From Betaproteobacteria bacterium (GTDB lineage: Bacteria > Pseudomonadota > Gammaproteobacteria > Burkholderiales > SG8-39): a stretch of 64,000 nt of DNA. The translations under genes and the position numbers were made by a program. Of the stretch, positions 38,667-47,143 are shown piece by piece (position 1 is the first letter of the stretch; each line of letters opens with the position of its first letter). The stretch lies in NCBI GenBank assembly GCA_016234705.1, contig JACRAS010000104.1, positions 19,842-83,841 of the forward strand, given 5' to 3'. The notes under the pieces were generated by a model. It had not been told where the DNA came from. It did not search any database and worked only from the letters and a program-made list of their open reading frames with translations.

Positions 38667-38700
38667 GGTAAGACAACAAGGTAAGACAACAAGGTAAGAC
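38667..38700. repeat. 13-bp tandem repeat in the vapB promoter
   Basis: GGTAAGACAACAA occurs twice in tandem, followed by a partial third copy GGTAAGAC. It lies 11-44 bases upstream of the vapB start, where an AbrB-type antitoxin would bind to autoregulate. Confidence 0.7.
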
Positions 38701-38856
38701 GATACGCCGCGCAGGCGTTCGGGTCAACTGCGGTATCGTTCAGGATCGCTTCAACAACGCGGCGTGGCTGGTCGGGTCTTTGCATTGCACACGCCACACT
38801 ATAACGTCGGCAAACAGGTTTTCATCCGCCGGCCGCGCGCCAGAGCCGCCAGCCGG

Positions 38857-39849
38857 TCAGCCGGACATCCTCACGACCGCCCGTCCGCGCACGCCGCCGC
38901 GGATCAGCTTGTCGCAGTGCGCCTGCAATTCGTCCAATGCGATTGCGTAAGCAATCTTGTCCGTGTGCCGTGGCCGCAAGTCGCCCCCCGGCGCCATGCG
39001 TTTCCACGCGGACCCGCGCGCGGGCACGGGATGATTGCCGTTGATTCCGGCCAGCGACACCGATCGCAGGATAAACGGGTAGATCGACGTGGTGAAGGTC
39101 TCGCCCGCCGCGTTGCCAAAGGCGCACACCACGCCGTGCTTCTTCATCGTGCGCAACAGCGCATCGAGCGGCGCGCCGCCCACCGCGTCGATCGCCCCTG
39201 CCCAGCGCTGCTCTTCCAGGGGCTTGGGGCCGGTCGCAATGGCATCCCGGCCGATCACTTCCGCGGCGCCGATCGCCTTCAAGTAATCGGTTTCGTCCGG
39301 TTTGCCGGTGCTGGCCACGACCCGGTAACCCAGTCCCGCCAGAATGTCGATCGCGAAGGACGAACATCCCCCGGTGGCGCCCGTGACCGCGATCGGACCC
39401 TTGTCCGGCGTGACGCCCAGTCGAATCAGTTCCTCCACCGCCACTGCGGAGGTGTAGGCGGCAAGGCCGAGGGCCACCGCCTCGAACGCGTCCATACCCT
39501 CGGGAACGCGCTCGACCCAGGCCGCGGGCACGCGCACGTATTCGCCATAGGCGCCGTCGTGGCGAATGCCGAATTCCTGCCCGCCCTGCACCGTCACCAT
39601 GTCGCCCTCGCGAAACGCCGGGCTGGTGGAAGCGGCGACGGCGCCGGATACCTCGACCCCGGGAATGCAGGGAAAGCGCTTCACCACATTGCCCACCCCG
39701 CAGACCGCGCGCGCGTCCTTGAAATTCACGGCGGCGTACTTCGACTTGATCAGGACCTCGCCCGGATCGAGATCGTCGATGCTTTGCGTCACCATGCGGC
39801 CCGCGCGCCTGCCGTCCTCATGGAAAACTTTCACCGCTCTGAAGCGCAT
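38857..39849 (-). CDS. YhdH/AcuI-type NADPH-dependent oxidoreductase (zinc-free MDR family)
   Basis: This 330-residue medium-chain dehydrogenase/reductase has an N-terminal substrate domain (YAAVNFKDARAVCGVG, then IPGVEVSGAV) and a nucleotide-binding loop (GPIAVTGATGGCSSFAI). It resembles YhdH/YhfP and AcuI acrylyl-CoA reductases in length and in segments such as FGNAAGETFTTSIYPFILR. No structural zinc cysteines are seen. It reduces an alpha,beta-unsaturated acyl compound with NADPH; the substrate is uncertain. It lies alone among toxin-antitoxin modules. Confidence 0.88.
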   Translation of the reverse strand: MRFRAVKVFHEDGRRAGRMVTQSIDDLDPGEVLIKSKYAAVNFKDARAVCGVGNVVKRFPCIPGVEVSGAVAASTSPAFREGDMVTVQGGQEFGIRHDGAYGEYVRVPAAWVERVPEGMDAFEAVALGLAAYTSAVAVEELIRLGVTPDKGPIAVTGATGGCSSFAIDILAGLGYRVVASTGKPDETDYLKAIGAAEVIGRDAIATGPKPLEEQRWAGAIDAVGGAPLDALLRTMKKHGVVCAFGNAAGETFTTSIYPFILRSVSLAGINGNHPVPARGSAWKRMAPGGDLRPRHTDKIAYAIALDELQAHCDKLIRGGVRGRAVVRMSG

Positions 39850-39867
39850 GCGCTGCCCCTTGTTTCC

Positions 39868-40011
39868 TCAGCTTTGGATCACGGCGCCGCTGCCGAACAG
39901 GCTTTCAATCTGATCCGCGCCGAAGCCGAATTGCTCGAGTACCTCGCGACTGTGCGCGCCGAGCATCGGCGGTGGCCGGTGCACGCGCGACTGCGCGTCG
40001 CGGTCGCCGCC
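39868..40011 (-). pseudogene. C-terminal fragment of a family III CoA-transferase
   Basis: Reading leftward, ~47 residues resemble the C-terminus of CaiB/BaiF CoA-transferases (SRVHRPPPMLGAHSREVLEQ then a stop after FGSGAVIQS). The rest of the ~400-residue enzyme is absent. The sequence switches at about 40012-40022 to a copy of the mntA 5' region. It is a relic. Confidence 0.65.
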
Positions 40012-40016
40012 CGCCT

Positions 40017-40127
40017 TGTCGGCCCCTTGGCCACCGAGCCGAACAGGCGCAGATTGCTCGCGCCGTGTCCGGCGACGATGGCGAGCAGTTTGTCCCGATG
40101 GGCGGCGAGTGCTTCGGAGGGTTTCAT
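40017..40127 (-). pseudogene. Truncated second copy of mntA
   Basis: The first ~36 codons (MKPSEALAAHRDKLLAIVAG then SNLRLFGSVAKG) match the intact mntA at 37613-37903, but the frame is cut before the catalytic DXD and runs into the CoA-transferase tail. The homology covers about 140 bases (40023-40164 against 37799-37940), including noncoding upstream bases. Confidence 0.8.
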
Positions 40128-40198
40128 GGACGGTATTCTCGCAGGTTTTGCCGCGCCTGCGCATTCGGCCGCCGCAATGCCGGTTGAACACCGGGAAA

Positions 40199-40618
40199 CT
40201 AGGCTTGCGTGAGCAGCACCTCTAACATTTCTCGCGGCGTCAGCGCCGGCGGCAGCTTGGATTTCGCCGCCCGCATTTGCGCAAGCAGACGTTTGTCGCC
40301 CGTCACGAAATGCGTTGCAGAAGCGGAAACCGCAGCGGCGACAATAGCTGCGTCCTTGGCGTTGATGCCGGTAATCGACTTGCGCGGGCAAGGCACGATG
40401 CGGATGCCGCTGGCGCTCACAAATTGTAGCCACAGCGGCTGCGCTTGCGGCAGCTTGCGCGCAAGGTTCTTTTCCACTTCTTGAATGCAGCAGCGGCCAG
40501 TAATCAGCTCGGCGGCGGGGCTGCCGGCGAGCCAATTCACCAGCACCACGGGCGCTGAGTGCGCGGACCCTATCAACGCGGAAATGAGGACGTTACTATC
40601 GAGAAAAACCGTGATCAC
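40199..40618 (-). CDS. PIN-domain toxin
   Basis: The 139-residue PIN-family protein has FLDSNVLISALIG at the N-terminus, ITGRCCIQEVEKNLAR in the middle and AKDAAIVAAAVSASATHFVTGD at the C-terminus, supplying the acidic active-site residues. The start overlaps the stop of the AbrB-type gene. It is the toxin of a second PIN/AbrB module, distinct in sequence from the VapC at 37983. Confidence 0.85.
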   Translation of the reverse strand: MITVFLDSNVLISALIGSAHSAPVVLVNWLAGSPAAELITGRCCIQEVEKNLARKLPQAQPLWLQFVSASGIRIVPCPRKSITGINAKDAAIVAAAVSASATHFVTGDKRLLAQMRAAKSKLPPALTPREMLEVLLTQA

Positions 40619-40857
40619 AAATCGCGCAGCAGCTCTTCGGCGCTCACGCCGTGTTGTTGCATGAGCTTGCGCATCTGCTTGCGCAGAGCGTCGAGATCCA
40701 TGCGCTGGGGAGTCAATACGATGGCATTGGCGATCTTGACCGCGCGCAACGCGTCGCCGGTTTCCAGATGCAGGGCGTCGCGCAGCGATTTGGGCAGCGT
40801 TAGCTGCCCGCGTTCACGCAGTTCGATTTCGGATGTGTTTAGCTCGGTCGTTTCCAT
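40615..40857 (-). CDS. AbrB/MazE-type antitoxin
   Basis: The 80-residue protein has an AbrB-like DNA-binding hairpin (IELRERGQLTLPKSLRDALH, then TGDALRAVKI) and a helical C-terminal tail for binding the toxin. It is co-translated with the PIN toxin. This is the usual antitoxin-first order. Confidence 0.83.
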   Translation of the reverse strand: METTELNTSEIELRERGQLTLPKSLRDALHLETGDALRAVKIANAIVLTPQRMDLDALRKQMRKLMQQHGVSAEELLRDL

Positions 40858-40920
40858 TATGGTCGCATTTCGTATTTTCTGAAATCGTACCGGACCACAT
40901 GACGAGTCGTCAAGTGCGAT

Positions 40921-41163
40921 TCAGCCATGCCGATACGATCGTGTCGCGCTGATGCGCACCGTGAGCCCGGCGCGCATGGCGATTTGCGCGAGCGCATCCA
41001 GGCTGAACAGCTCGACGCAGCCCTTGAGCAGGGCGTTGAGCCGGGGCTGGGTGAGTTCGAGCATTTGCGCTGCCTCGACCTGGCGCAGCTTCAGGTCGCC
41101 CACGCAGGCCGCGATCCTGCGCGCGAGCTGGCGTTTGAGCGGGGTTAGGGACGAGGCGGGCAT
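40921..41163 (-). CDS. XRE-family antitoxin-like protein without visible toxin
   Basis: The 80-residue helix-turn-helix protein (LKLRQVEAAQMLELTQPRLN as the recognition unit, LDALAQIAMRAGLTVRIS at the end) is of the HigA2-like type normally paired with a HigB/RelE toxin. No toxin gene is present in the 135 bases upstream or the 63 bases downstream, so it appears to be an orphan antitoxin. An AT-rich near-palindrome lies just upstream. Confidence 0.75.
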   Translation of the reverse strand: MPASSLTPLKRQLARRIAACVGDLKLRQVEAAQMLELTQPRLNALLKGCVELFSLDALAQIAMRAGLTVRISATRSYRHG

Positions 41164-41191
41164 GGACTGGCGAGCTTGGCAACGGTGCTAG

Positions 41192-41220
41192 TGATTATAT
41201 CACCATCGATATAATTATCA
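41192..41220. promoter_or_regulatory. Possible operator/promoter of the XRE gene
   Basis: The segment TGATTATATCACC...GATATAATTATCA forms an imperfect inverted repeat and is much more AT-rich than its surroundings. It lies 29-57 bases upstream of the leftward XRE gene, where an autorepressing antitoxin would bind. Confidence 0.45.
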
Positions 41221-41298
41221 GGCTGCAAACCATATGGGAACATGACAGCACCTAACCAATTGTTCAGAATTGACCGAATCCAGATCGCTCCCGCGAAT

Positions 41299-41685
41299 TT
41301 ATTTGGTGCAGGCCCAGGCGGCGACTTCGCACTCCCTGGCCGCGCACAGGCGTAGCGCCTTGGTTTCCGCTTCCTGGCGGGTGGCGCCGGTGGCGGGGAA
41401 GTATTTGACGGGTCCGCGCGCGAGCGCGCCGCAGGCGTTGCTGAAAGCCGCCACGACTTCGCAGCGCGGGTGAGCGCATTGATTCAGGGCTTCGATCTTG
41501 GCCGCGCGCGAGGTGACGGAATTGTAGGCGTAGCCGAACTGACCCGTCTCGCGCTGCAGGGCGATGGCGCCGTAGACGCCTTTCTTCACCACCACCTTGG
41601 CCAGCGCCGGTTGCGCGACGCCGGCAAACGCAGCGACCAGCGCGAGATGGAGCAGGGCGGCGCGCATTCCGGACTCGCCCATCAT
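41299..41685 (-). CDS. DUF4189-like exported protein
   Basis: The mature ~105-residue domain follows a signal peptide (MRAALLHLALVAAFAGVAQP, residues 7-26). It contains YGAIALQRETGQFGYAYN and two repeats of a Cys-containing pattern (ALNQCAHPRCEVVAAFSNAC and ALRLCAARECEVAAWACTK), as in DUF4189 proteins. Six cysteines suggest disulfides in the periplasm. The start at 41685 or 41667 is uncertain. The function is unknown. Confidence 0.7.
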   Translation of the reverse strand: MMGESGMRAALLHLALVAAFAGVAQPALAKVVVKKGVYGAIALQRETGQFGYAYNSVTSRAAKIEALNQCAHPRCEVVAAFSNACGALARGPVKYFPATGATRQEAETKALRLCAARECEVAAWACTK

Positions 41686-42113
41686 CACACCGTTGCCAAG
41701 TGTTCGGCGCCGCGGATTTCCGGCATTTTCGGCGGGATCGCGCTGCCGCCGTGTTCCCTGAGCCGCGTCGGCGGCGGGATTGAGGCGTATCGTCAGGTCG
41801 GCGGCTTGCGGCATGGTGTTACCTCGGCGTCGAAGCACGATTATTCTACTCCTGCGACCGGCTCTGTTACCAAATGAACGCGAACCTGCGCTCTATGTAT
41901 CTGGTGACGCGCGCTATTTTAGGGCTCGCCGAGAAAAAAACCTCTGTGCCCCAGACGGTTAAATTGCGGGCTGAACCCAAGCGGACGGTCGAAAAACTGC
42001 GGAAAATGCGGGAAAATCCGTGGAAACAGTTGGGAATTTGGCAATTGCTAAGTAAAATGTCCTGCTATTGAATGCCCCGTACTGAATTCCGGGTCCCTCG
42101 AAACGGAGAAAAC
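41686..42113. other. Intergenic stretch without a recognisable gene
   Basis: The leftward frame continues as far as 41838 but looks like non-coding extension of the DUF4189 gene. A rightward frame at 41874-42071 has no ribosome binding site or protein-like pattern. No RNA gene or clear repeat is seen. The last ~50 bases carry the upstream region of the FAH-family gene. Confidence 0.5.
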
Positions 42114-42962
42114 ATGAAACTTTGTCGTTACGGTAAGAATGGCTTCGAGAAACCGGGCATGATCGATGCCCAGGGCAACATCCGCGAGCTGTCCGCCGTG
42201 GTGGAGCAGATCGACCAGGGGACGATCTCGCCGGCGGGACTGGCGAAGCTGCGCAAGATCAAGGCCGAGACGCTGCCGCTGGTAAGGGGCGAGCCGCGCC
42301 TGGGTGTGCCGTATGTCGGAATTTCCAAATTCGTCGCCATCGGCCTCAATTACGCCGACCATGCGCGCGAGTCGAACACGGCCATCCCGACCGAACCGAT
42401 CGTGTTCATGAAAGCCACCACGTCGATCACCGGCCCGAACGACAAGGTCATCGTGCCCAAGCATTCGACCAAGCTCGATTGGGAAGTGGAACTGGGCGTG
42501 GTCATCTGCAAGAAGGCGCAATACGTGCCCGAGGACAAGGCGCTCGACTATGTCGCCGGCTACTGCGTGGTGAACGACGTGTCCGAGCGCGCGTTCCAGC
42601 ATCAGTCCAGCCAGTGGGACAAGGGCAAGGGCTGTGACACCTTCGGCCCGATCGGCCCGTGGCTGGTGACCACCGACGAGATTCGCGATCCGCAGAACCT
42701 GGATATGTGGCTGGACGTGAACGGCCGGCGCATGCAGAAGGGCAACACCCGCACCATGATTTTCGGCGTGGCGAAGCTGGTGTCCTACTGCAGCCGGTAC
42801 ATGACGCTGTTGCCGGGCGACATCATCACCACCGGCACTCCGCCCGGCGTAGGCACGAGCATGAAACCCGATCCGGTGTTCTTGAAGCCGGGCGATGTCA
42901 TGAATCTGGGTATCCAGGGTCTGGGCGAGCAGCGCCAGGACGTGGTCGCCCATCCAGGTTGA
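42114..42962 (+). CDS. Fumarylacetoacetate hydrolase family protein
   Basis: The 282-residue enzyme of the FAH superfamily has the metal-binding acidic residues in DWEVELGVVICKKA and the typical segments VAIGLNYADHARES, FMKATTSITGPNDKV and GDIITTGTPPGVGTSMKP. Members cleave carbon-carbon bonds in catabolism of aromatic compounds or related 2-oxo acids, or act as decarboxylases or isomerases; the substrate cannot be assigned. GGAGA precedes ATG 42114. It is followed 83 bases later by the amino-acid dehydrogenase. Confidence 0.9.
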   Translation: MKLCRYGKNGFEKPGMIDAQGNIRELSAVVEQIDQGTISPAGLAKLRKIKAETLPLVRGEPRLGVPYVGISKFVAIGLNYADHARESNTAIPTEPIVFMKATTSITGPNDKVIVPKHSTKLDWEVELGVVICKKAQYVPEDKALDYVAGYCVVNDVSERAFQHQSSQWDKGKGCDTFGPIGPWLVTTDEIRDPQNLDMWLDVNGRRMQKGNTRTMIFGVAKLVSYCSRYMTLLPGDIITTGTPPGVGTSMKPDPVFLKPGDVMNLGIQGLGEQRQDVVAHPG

Positions 42963-43045
42963 GAGGCTGCGGGGTCTCCGGCCCCGGTTTCCGATGAGCG
43001 GCCAGGCGGTCTTCGGGCGGCTTGGCGCATCGGCCTACACAAAAA

Positions 43046-44290
43046 ATGAAAATTGCAGTATTGGGCGCCGGCGTGGTCGGCGTGACGAGCGCTTGGTATC
43101 TGGCCCGCGCCGGGCATGAGGTCACGGTCGTCGATCGCCAGCAAGCGGCAGCGATGGAAACCAGCTTCGCCAACGGCGGGCAAATCTCGACCAGCCATGC
43201 CGAGCCCTGGGCCAATCCCGGAACACCGATGCAGGTTCTCAAATGGCTGGGGCGCGAAGATTCGCCGATGCTGTTTCGCCTGCGCGCGGATCCGCACCAG
43301 TGGGCCTGGGGCCTCGCCTTCCTGCGCGAGTGCCTGCCGGCGCGCAGCCGCGCCAACGCCGCCCGGATCGCCGCGATCAACCGCTACAGCCGGGCGCAGC
43401 TCCTCGCGCTGCGCGCCGAAACCGGCATCCAGTACGAGCAGCAGACACGCGGCATCCTGCGCCTCTACGAAGGCCGCCGAGCCCTGGACGAGGCGGTTGC
43501 GGCCGCTTCCCTGGAGAAGTTGCAGGGTGTCGATTTGCGCGTGCTGACGGCGGCCGGGTGCGTCGCGCTGGAGCCGGCGCTCGCCGCTCGCGCCGAGCGC
43601 ATCGCCGGAGGCGTGCATGCGCCGGGGGACGAGTCCGGCGATGCGCACAAGTTCACCCAAGCCCTGGCGCTGCTCTGCGCCGCGCGCGGGGTGCGCTTCC
43701 GCTACGGCAGCGGCATCCGGCGCGTCGAGACCGCGGGCGGGGACGTGGCGCGTGTGCGCCTCGACAGCGGCGAGGCGATCGAGGCCGACACCTATGTCAT
43801 GGCGCTGGGCAGCTACAGCCCCCTGCTGCTGCGCCCCATCGGCATTTCGATTCCGGTCTATCCGCTGAAAGGTTATTCCATCACCCTTGCGCTCGCCGCA
43901 GGCGATGTGGCGCCGCAGATCAGCCTGAGCGATGGCGCCCACAAGCTCGTGATGTCGCGCCTGGGCGAGCGCTTGCGCGTGGCCGGCACCGCCGAACTGA
44001 CCGGCTACGACACGGCGATCAACGAGCTTCGCTGCCGCGCCATCGTCAGGCGCACCTTCGAGCTTTTTCCCAGGGCGGGCCGGCCGGAAGAGGCGCAGTT
44101 CTGGGCCGGGCTGCGTCCCGCCACTCCCGGTGGCGTGCCCTGCATCGGCCGCACGCGCTATCCCAATCTGCTGCTCAACACCGGCCACGGCACCCTGGGC
44201 TGGACCATGGCCTGCGGCTCGGGCGCGGCGATAGCGGATATCGTCAGCGGCAGGAAGCCGGAGACCGAATTTCGCTTTCTTCAGGGATGA
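43046..44290 (+). CDS. dadA: D-amino-acid dehydrogenase, DadA-like
   Basis: The 414-residue flavoprotein has the FAD-binding motif GAGVVGVTSAWYLARAGHEV at residues 7-26, a membrane-associated dehydrogenase domain and the C-terminal FAD contact NTGHGTLGWTMACGSG. It oxidatively deaminates D-amino acids and passes electrons to the respiratory chain. ATG 43046 places the Rossmann motif at the usual position. Its 3' end overlaps the convergent nudC gene by ten bases. Confidence 0.9.
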   Translation: MKIAVLGAGVVGVTSAWYLARAGHEVTVVDRQQAAAMETSFANGGQISTSHAEPWANPGTPMQVLKWLGREDSPMLFRLRADPHQWAWGLAFLRECLPARSRANAARIAAINRYSRAQLLALRAETGIQYEQQTRGILRLYEGRRALDEAVAAASLEKLQGVDLRVLTAAGCVALEPALAARAERIAGGVHAPGDESGDAHKFTQALALLCAARGVRFRYGSGIRRVETAGGDVARVRLDSGEAIEADTYVMALGSYSPLLLRPIGISIPVYPLKGYSITLALAAGDVAPQISLSDGAHKLVMSRLGERLRVAGTAELTGYDTAINELRCRAIVRRTFELFPRAGRPEEAQFWAGLRPATPGGVPCIGRTRYPNLLLNTGHGTLGWTMACGSGAAIADIVSGRKPETEFRFLQG

Positions 44291-45156
44291 GTTGCGCCCA
44301 TCTCCGCCATAACCCCGTCGATCAAGCGGCGCGCGATCGAGATTCGGTTAGGTAATTTCGGCAGTGCATCGAGTGCGAACCACTGCGCATCCTGGATTTC
44401 GTCCGGCGCCGGCTTGATCTCGCCGCCGGCGTAGTCGGCAACGAAGGCGATCATGAGCGAATGCGGAAACGGCCAGGGCTGGCTGGCGAAATAGCGCGGG
44501 TTGGCGATGCGCACGCCCGTTTCCTCCAGCACCTCGCGCGCGAGGCACTGCTCCAGCGACTCGCCCGGTTCGACGAAGCCGGCGAGCACGCTGTACATGC
44601 CGGGCGCAAACTGCGGCGAGCGCGCGAGCAGGATCTCCTGAGCGCGCCGGACCAGGCACATGACGGCAGGCGCGATGCGCGGATACGCGATGAGCGCGCA
44701 GGCGGGGCATTCGCGGGCGCGTTCGTGCTCGCGCTGGCGCGTGGGCGTGCCGCAGCGTCCGCAGAACTGGTGGGTGCGATCCCAGTCCACGAACTGCAGC
44801 GCGCGCCCGGCGAGCGCGAACAGGTTGTCATCGAGTTTCCCGTACAGGGCGCGCAATCCCTGCCACGCCATGTCCTGCGGTAATTCCGTATCGGCGCCGT
44901 ACTCGAAGGCGTAGCAGGCGCGCTCGCTTAGGGTGCCCAGGTACAGGCGCCGCAACGGCTTCGCGCCCAGGCGAGCCAGATCCCCGTGTCCGGGCAGAGA
45001 CGTGCCCGGCGCGCCGCGTGCAATCAGGAGCAAGGTCTGTTGGAACACGAAACACAGGCTCTCGGCGTCGGGTTCGCCTGCGTCCTTTACCGCACCGAAA
45101 TAGGACTCGGGCGCGGTAAAGGGCATGACGCCAAACGCCGGCGCTTCGCGCGTCAT
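44281..45156 (-). CDS. nudC: NADH pyrophosphatase NudC
   Basis: The 291-residue Nudix hydrolase has a four-Cys zinc ribbon (FCGRCGTPT...CPAC) and a complete Nudix box (GFVEPGESLEQC then AREVLEETG). The NudC family cleaves NAD(H) and removes NAD caps from RNA. The downstream SQPWPFPHSLMIAF motif (SQPWPFPxS) is a NudC hallmark. The start overlaps the preceding dehydrogenase stop (ATGA), so the two are co-translated. Confidence 0.95.
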   Translation of the reverse strand: MTREAPAFGVMPFTAPESYFGAVKDAGEPDAESLCFVFQQTLLLIARGAPGTSLPGHGDLARLGAKPLRRLYLGTLSERACYAFEYGADTELPQDMAWQGLRALYGKLDDNLFALAGRALQFVDWDRTHQFCGRCGTPTRQREHERARECPACALIAYPRIAPAVMCLVRRAQEILLARSPQFAPGMYSVLAGFVEPGESLEQCLAREVLEETGVRIANPRYFASQPWPFPHSLMIAFVADYAGGEIKPAPDEIQDAQWFALDALPKLPNRISIARRLIDGVMAEMGATHP

Positions 45157-46046
45157 GGCTGGCGCCTCCCCGGCATCGGGTTTTTTGCGAAACGCCGGAT
45201 CAGGCTGGAAGTATCCCAGCGCCCGCCGCCCATTTTCTGCACTTCGCCGTAAAAGCCGCTGACCATTTCGGTGACCGGCAGCGGCGCGCCGCTTTTTTTC
45301 GCTTCCTCCAAGCAGATGCGCAAGTCCTTGCGCATCCAGTCCACGGCAAAGCCGAAATCGAACTTGTCGTCCACCATGGTCTTGCCGCGGTTGTCCATTT
45401 GCCAGGACTGGGCCGCGCCCTTGCCGATCACCTCCAGCACCTGCTTCATGTCCAGTTCCGCCTTGAGGCCGAAGTTGATGCCTTCGGCCAGACCCTGCAT
45501 CAGACCCGCGATGCAGATCTGGTTGACCATTTTGGTGAGCTGGCCCGAGCCCGCCGGCCCGAGCAGGGTCACCGCCTTGGCGAAATGGGACATCACCGGC
45601 TTGGCGATCTCGAATGGTCCCGCCTCACCGCCGCACATCACTGTCAGCGTGCCGTTCTCGGCTCCCGCCTGGCCGCCGGAAACCGGCGCGTCGATGAAAT
45701 GGATGCTGTTTTTGGCCGCCGCGGCGAACAGTTCGCGCGCAATGCCGGCCGAGGCGGTGGTGTGATCGACGTAAATGCTGCCCGCGGCCATGCCGGCGAA
45801 GGCCCCGTTTTCGCCCAGGGTGACTGCGCGCAGGTCCGGGTCGTCGCCGACGCAGGAAAAGACGATGGCCGCTCCCTCGGCGGCGGCTTTGGGCGTAGTG
45901 GCCGCTGTGCCCCCGTGCTTGGCCACCCAGGCGTCGGCCTTGGCGCGCGTGCGGTTGTACACCGTGACTTCATGGCCGTTTTTGGCGAGGTAGCCGGCCA
46001 TCGGATGGCCCATGACGCCCAGGCCGAGGAATGCGACTGTTGCCAT
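45153..46046 (-). CDS. 3-hydroxyisobutyrate dehydrogenase family oxidoreductase
   Basis: The 297-residue beta-hydroxyacid dehydrogenase has an N-terminal Rossmann domain (FLGLGVMGHPMAGYLAKNGH), the substrate-binding motif DAPVSGGQAGAENGTL and the catalytic Lys segment GSGQLTKMVNQ. Possible substrates include 3-hydroxyisobutyrate, tartronate semialdehyde or succinate semialdehyde; the sequence does not decide. It leads a two-gene operon with nudC. GGGAGA lies upstream of ATG 46046. Confidence 0.9.
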   Translation of the reverse strand: MATVAFLGLGVMGHPMAGYLAKNGHEVTVYNRTRAKADAWVAKHGGTAATTPKAAAEGAAIVFSCVGDDPDLRAVTLGENGAFAGMAAGSIYVDHTTASAGIARELFAAAAKNSIHFIDAPVSGGQAGAENGTLTVMCGGEAGPFEIAKPVMSHFAKAVTLLGPAGSGQLTKMVNQICIAGLMQGLAEGINFGLKAELDMKQVLEVIGKGAAQSWQMDNRGKTMVDDKFDFGFAVDWMRKDLRICLEEAKKSGAPLPVTEMVSGFYGEVQKMGGGRWDTSSLIRRFAKNPMPGRRQP

Positions 46047-46107
46047 TGCGGGTCTCCCGTAGGTTCAGCTTTCAGCGCATCATTATAGCTGCTCACGCCC
46101 CGGGACA

Positions 46108-47022
46108 TCATTTTTCCGGAATGATCTTGCCGGCTTCGGACAACAGGAACGTCCGGAACGCCTGCGCCACCGGCGACAGGCGCTTCGCCGCCAGGCGCAC
46201 CACATGCCAGTCGCGCACGATCGGCAGGCCCTGCACGTCGAGGATAGCCAGACGCCGCGCCTTCAGTTCCAGCTCTATCGTGTGCAGCGACAGCAAGCTG
46301 ATGCCCATGCCCGCCTGCACCGCCTGCTTGATGGTCTCGTTGCTTGCCATTTCCATGCTGACGTTGAGCGGCAGGCGGTGCTCGGCAAACAGGCGCTCGA
46401 GCAGTCCGCGCGTGCCCGAACCCGGCTCGCGGATCAGAAACGTTTCCTTGGCCAGGCGCTCGAGCGGGATGCGCCGTCTTTTGGCGAGGGGATGGGTAGG
46501 CGCGGCGATGACCACGTGCGGATGGCGCGCGAATGCCTCGGCCACGGCGTCCATGCGCTGCGGCGGCGTACCCATGATGGCGAAATCGACCTCGTTGTCG
46601 GCGAGTTGCTTCAGCACCAGTTCGCGATTGCCGGCCCAGAGTTTGAGGGTGACGCCCGGGTGCTTTTTCAGAAACAGGGCGAGCAGGGGCGGCACCAGAT
46701 ATTGAGCGGTGCTGACCATGGCGATGTGCAGCCGTCCCTGCGCCATGCCCTTGCGCGCGGCCAGGGCCTCGTCGGCTTCACGCAACTGCTGGGCAATCGC
46801 GCGGCTGTGCCGATGCAGCTCGGCGCCGGCCTCGGTGAGGAAGATCTTCTTGCCGATGCGCTCGAACAGCGGCAGCCCCGCCTGTCCTTCCAGGCTCTTC
46901 ACCTGCATCGACACCGCCGGCTGGGTGAGATGCAGTTCGCGCGCGGCGCGCGCGAACGACAGGTTGCGCGCCACCGCCTCGAACACCTGCAGTTGGCGCA
47001 GGGTCGCGTGCCTGAATGTCAT
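46108..47022 (-). CDS. cbbR: CbbR, LysR-type regulator of the Calvin cycle operon
   Basis: This 304-residue LysR-type regulator has the N-terminal helix-turn-helix typical of CbbR (FRHATLRQLQVFEAVARN, then ELHLTQPAVSMQVKSLE). It includes the CbbR effector-domain pattern (STAQYLVPPLLALF, GNRELVLKQLADNEVDFAIM). It is transcribed away from cbbL, with a 121-base gap that contains LysR-like sites. CbbR activates the cbb operon in response to metabolites such as NADPH or RuBP. ATG 47022 was chosen by family fit over the start at 47085. Confidence 0.93.
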   Translation of the reverse strand: MTFRHATLRQLQVFEAVARNLSFARAARELHLTQPAVSMQVKSLEGQAGLPLFERIGKKIFLTEAGAELHRHSRAIAQQLREADEALAARKGMAQGRLHIAMVSTAQYLVPPLLALFLKKHPGVTLKLWAGNRELVLKQLADNEVDFAIMGTPPQRMDAVAEAFARHPHVVIAAPTHPLAKRRRIPLERLAKETFLIREPGSGTRGLLERLFAEHRLPLNVSMEMASNETIKQAVQAGMGISLLSLHTIELELKARRLAILDVQGLPIVRDWHVVRLAAKRLSPVAQAFRTFLLSEAGKIIPEK

Positions 47023-47052
47023 CTTCGCCAGCCCGGTTGGTATATCAATTAG

Positions 47053-47069
47053 CTTATCATACGCATAAG
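47053..47069. promoter_or_regulatory. Candidate CbbR binding site
   Basis: CTTAT-N7-ATAAG is a perfect 5-bp inverted repeat containing the T-N11-A core of LysR-type sites, in the cbbR-cbbL gap and 75 bases upstream of cbbL. A second, weaker dyad (TCATTTATGA) follows at 47082-47091. Confidence 0.6.
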
Positions 47070-47143
47070 AAATAGTGACTATCATTTATGAATGAGCGCC
47101 GTTAGGCTGTGAGCAGAATCATCGCTATTGAGCGGAGGCGGAC

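Noticed and set aside
38667..38700. Short tandem repeat as a CRISPR array
   Set aside because: The units are 13 bp and directly adjacent with no spacers, and no cas gene is in the window.
41874..42071. 65-codon frame in the 41.7-42.1 kb gap
   Set aside because: Weak start context, very basic unpatterned product, no family resemblance.
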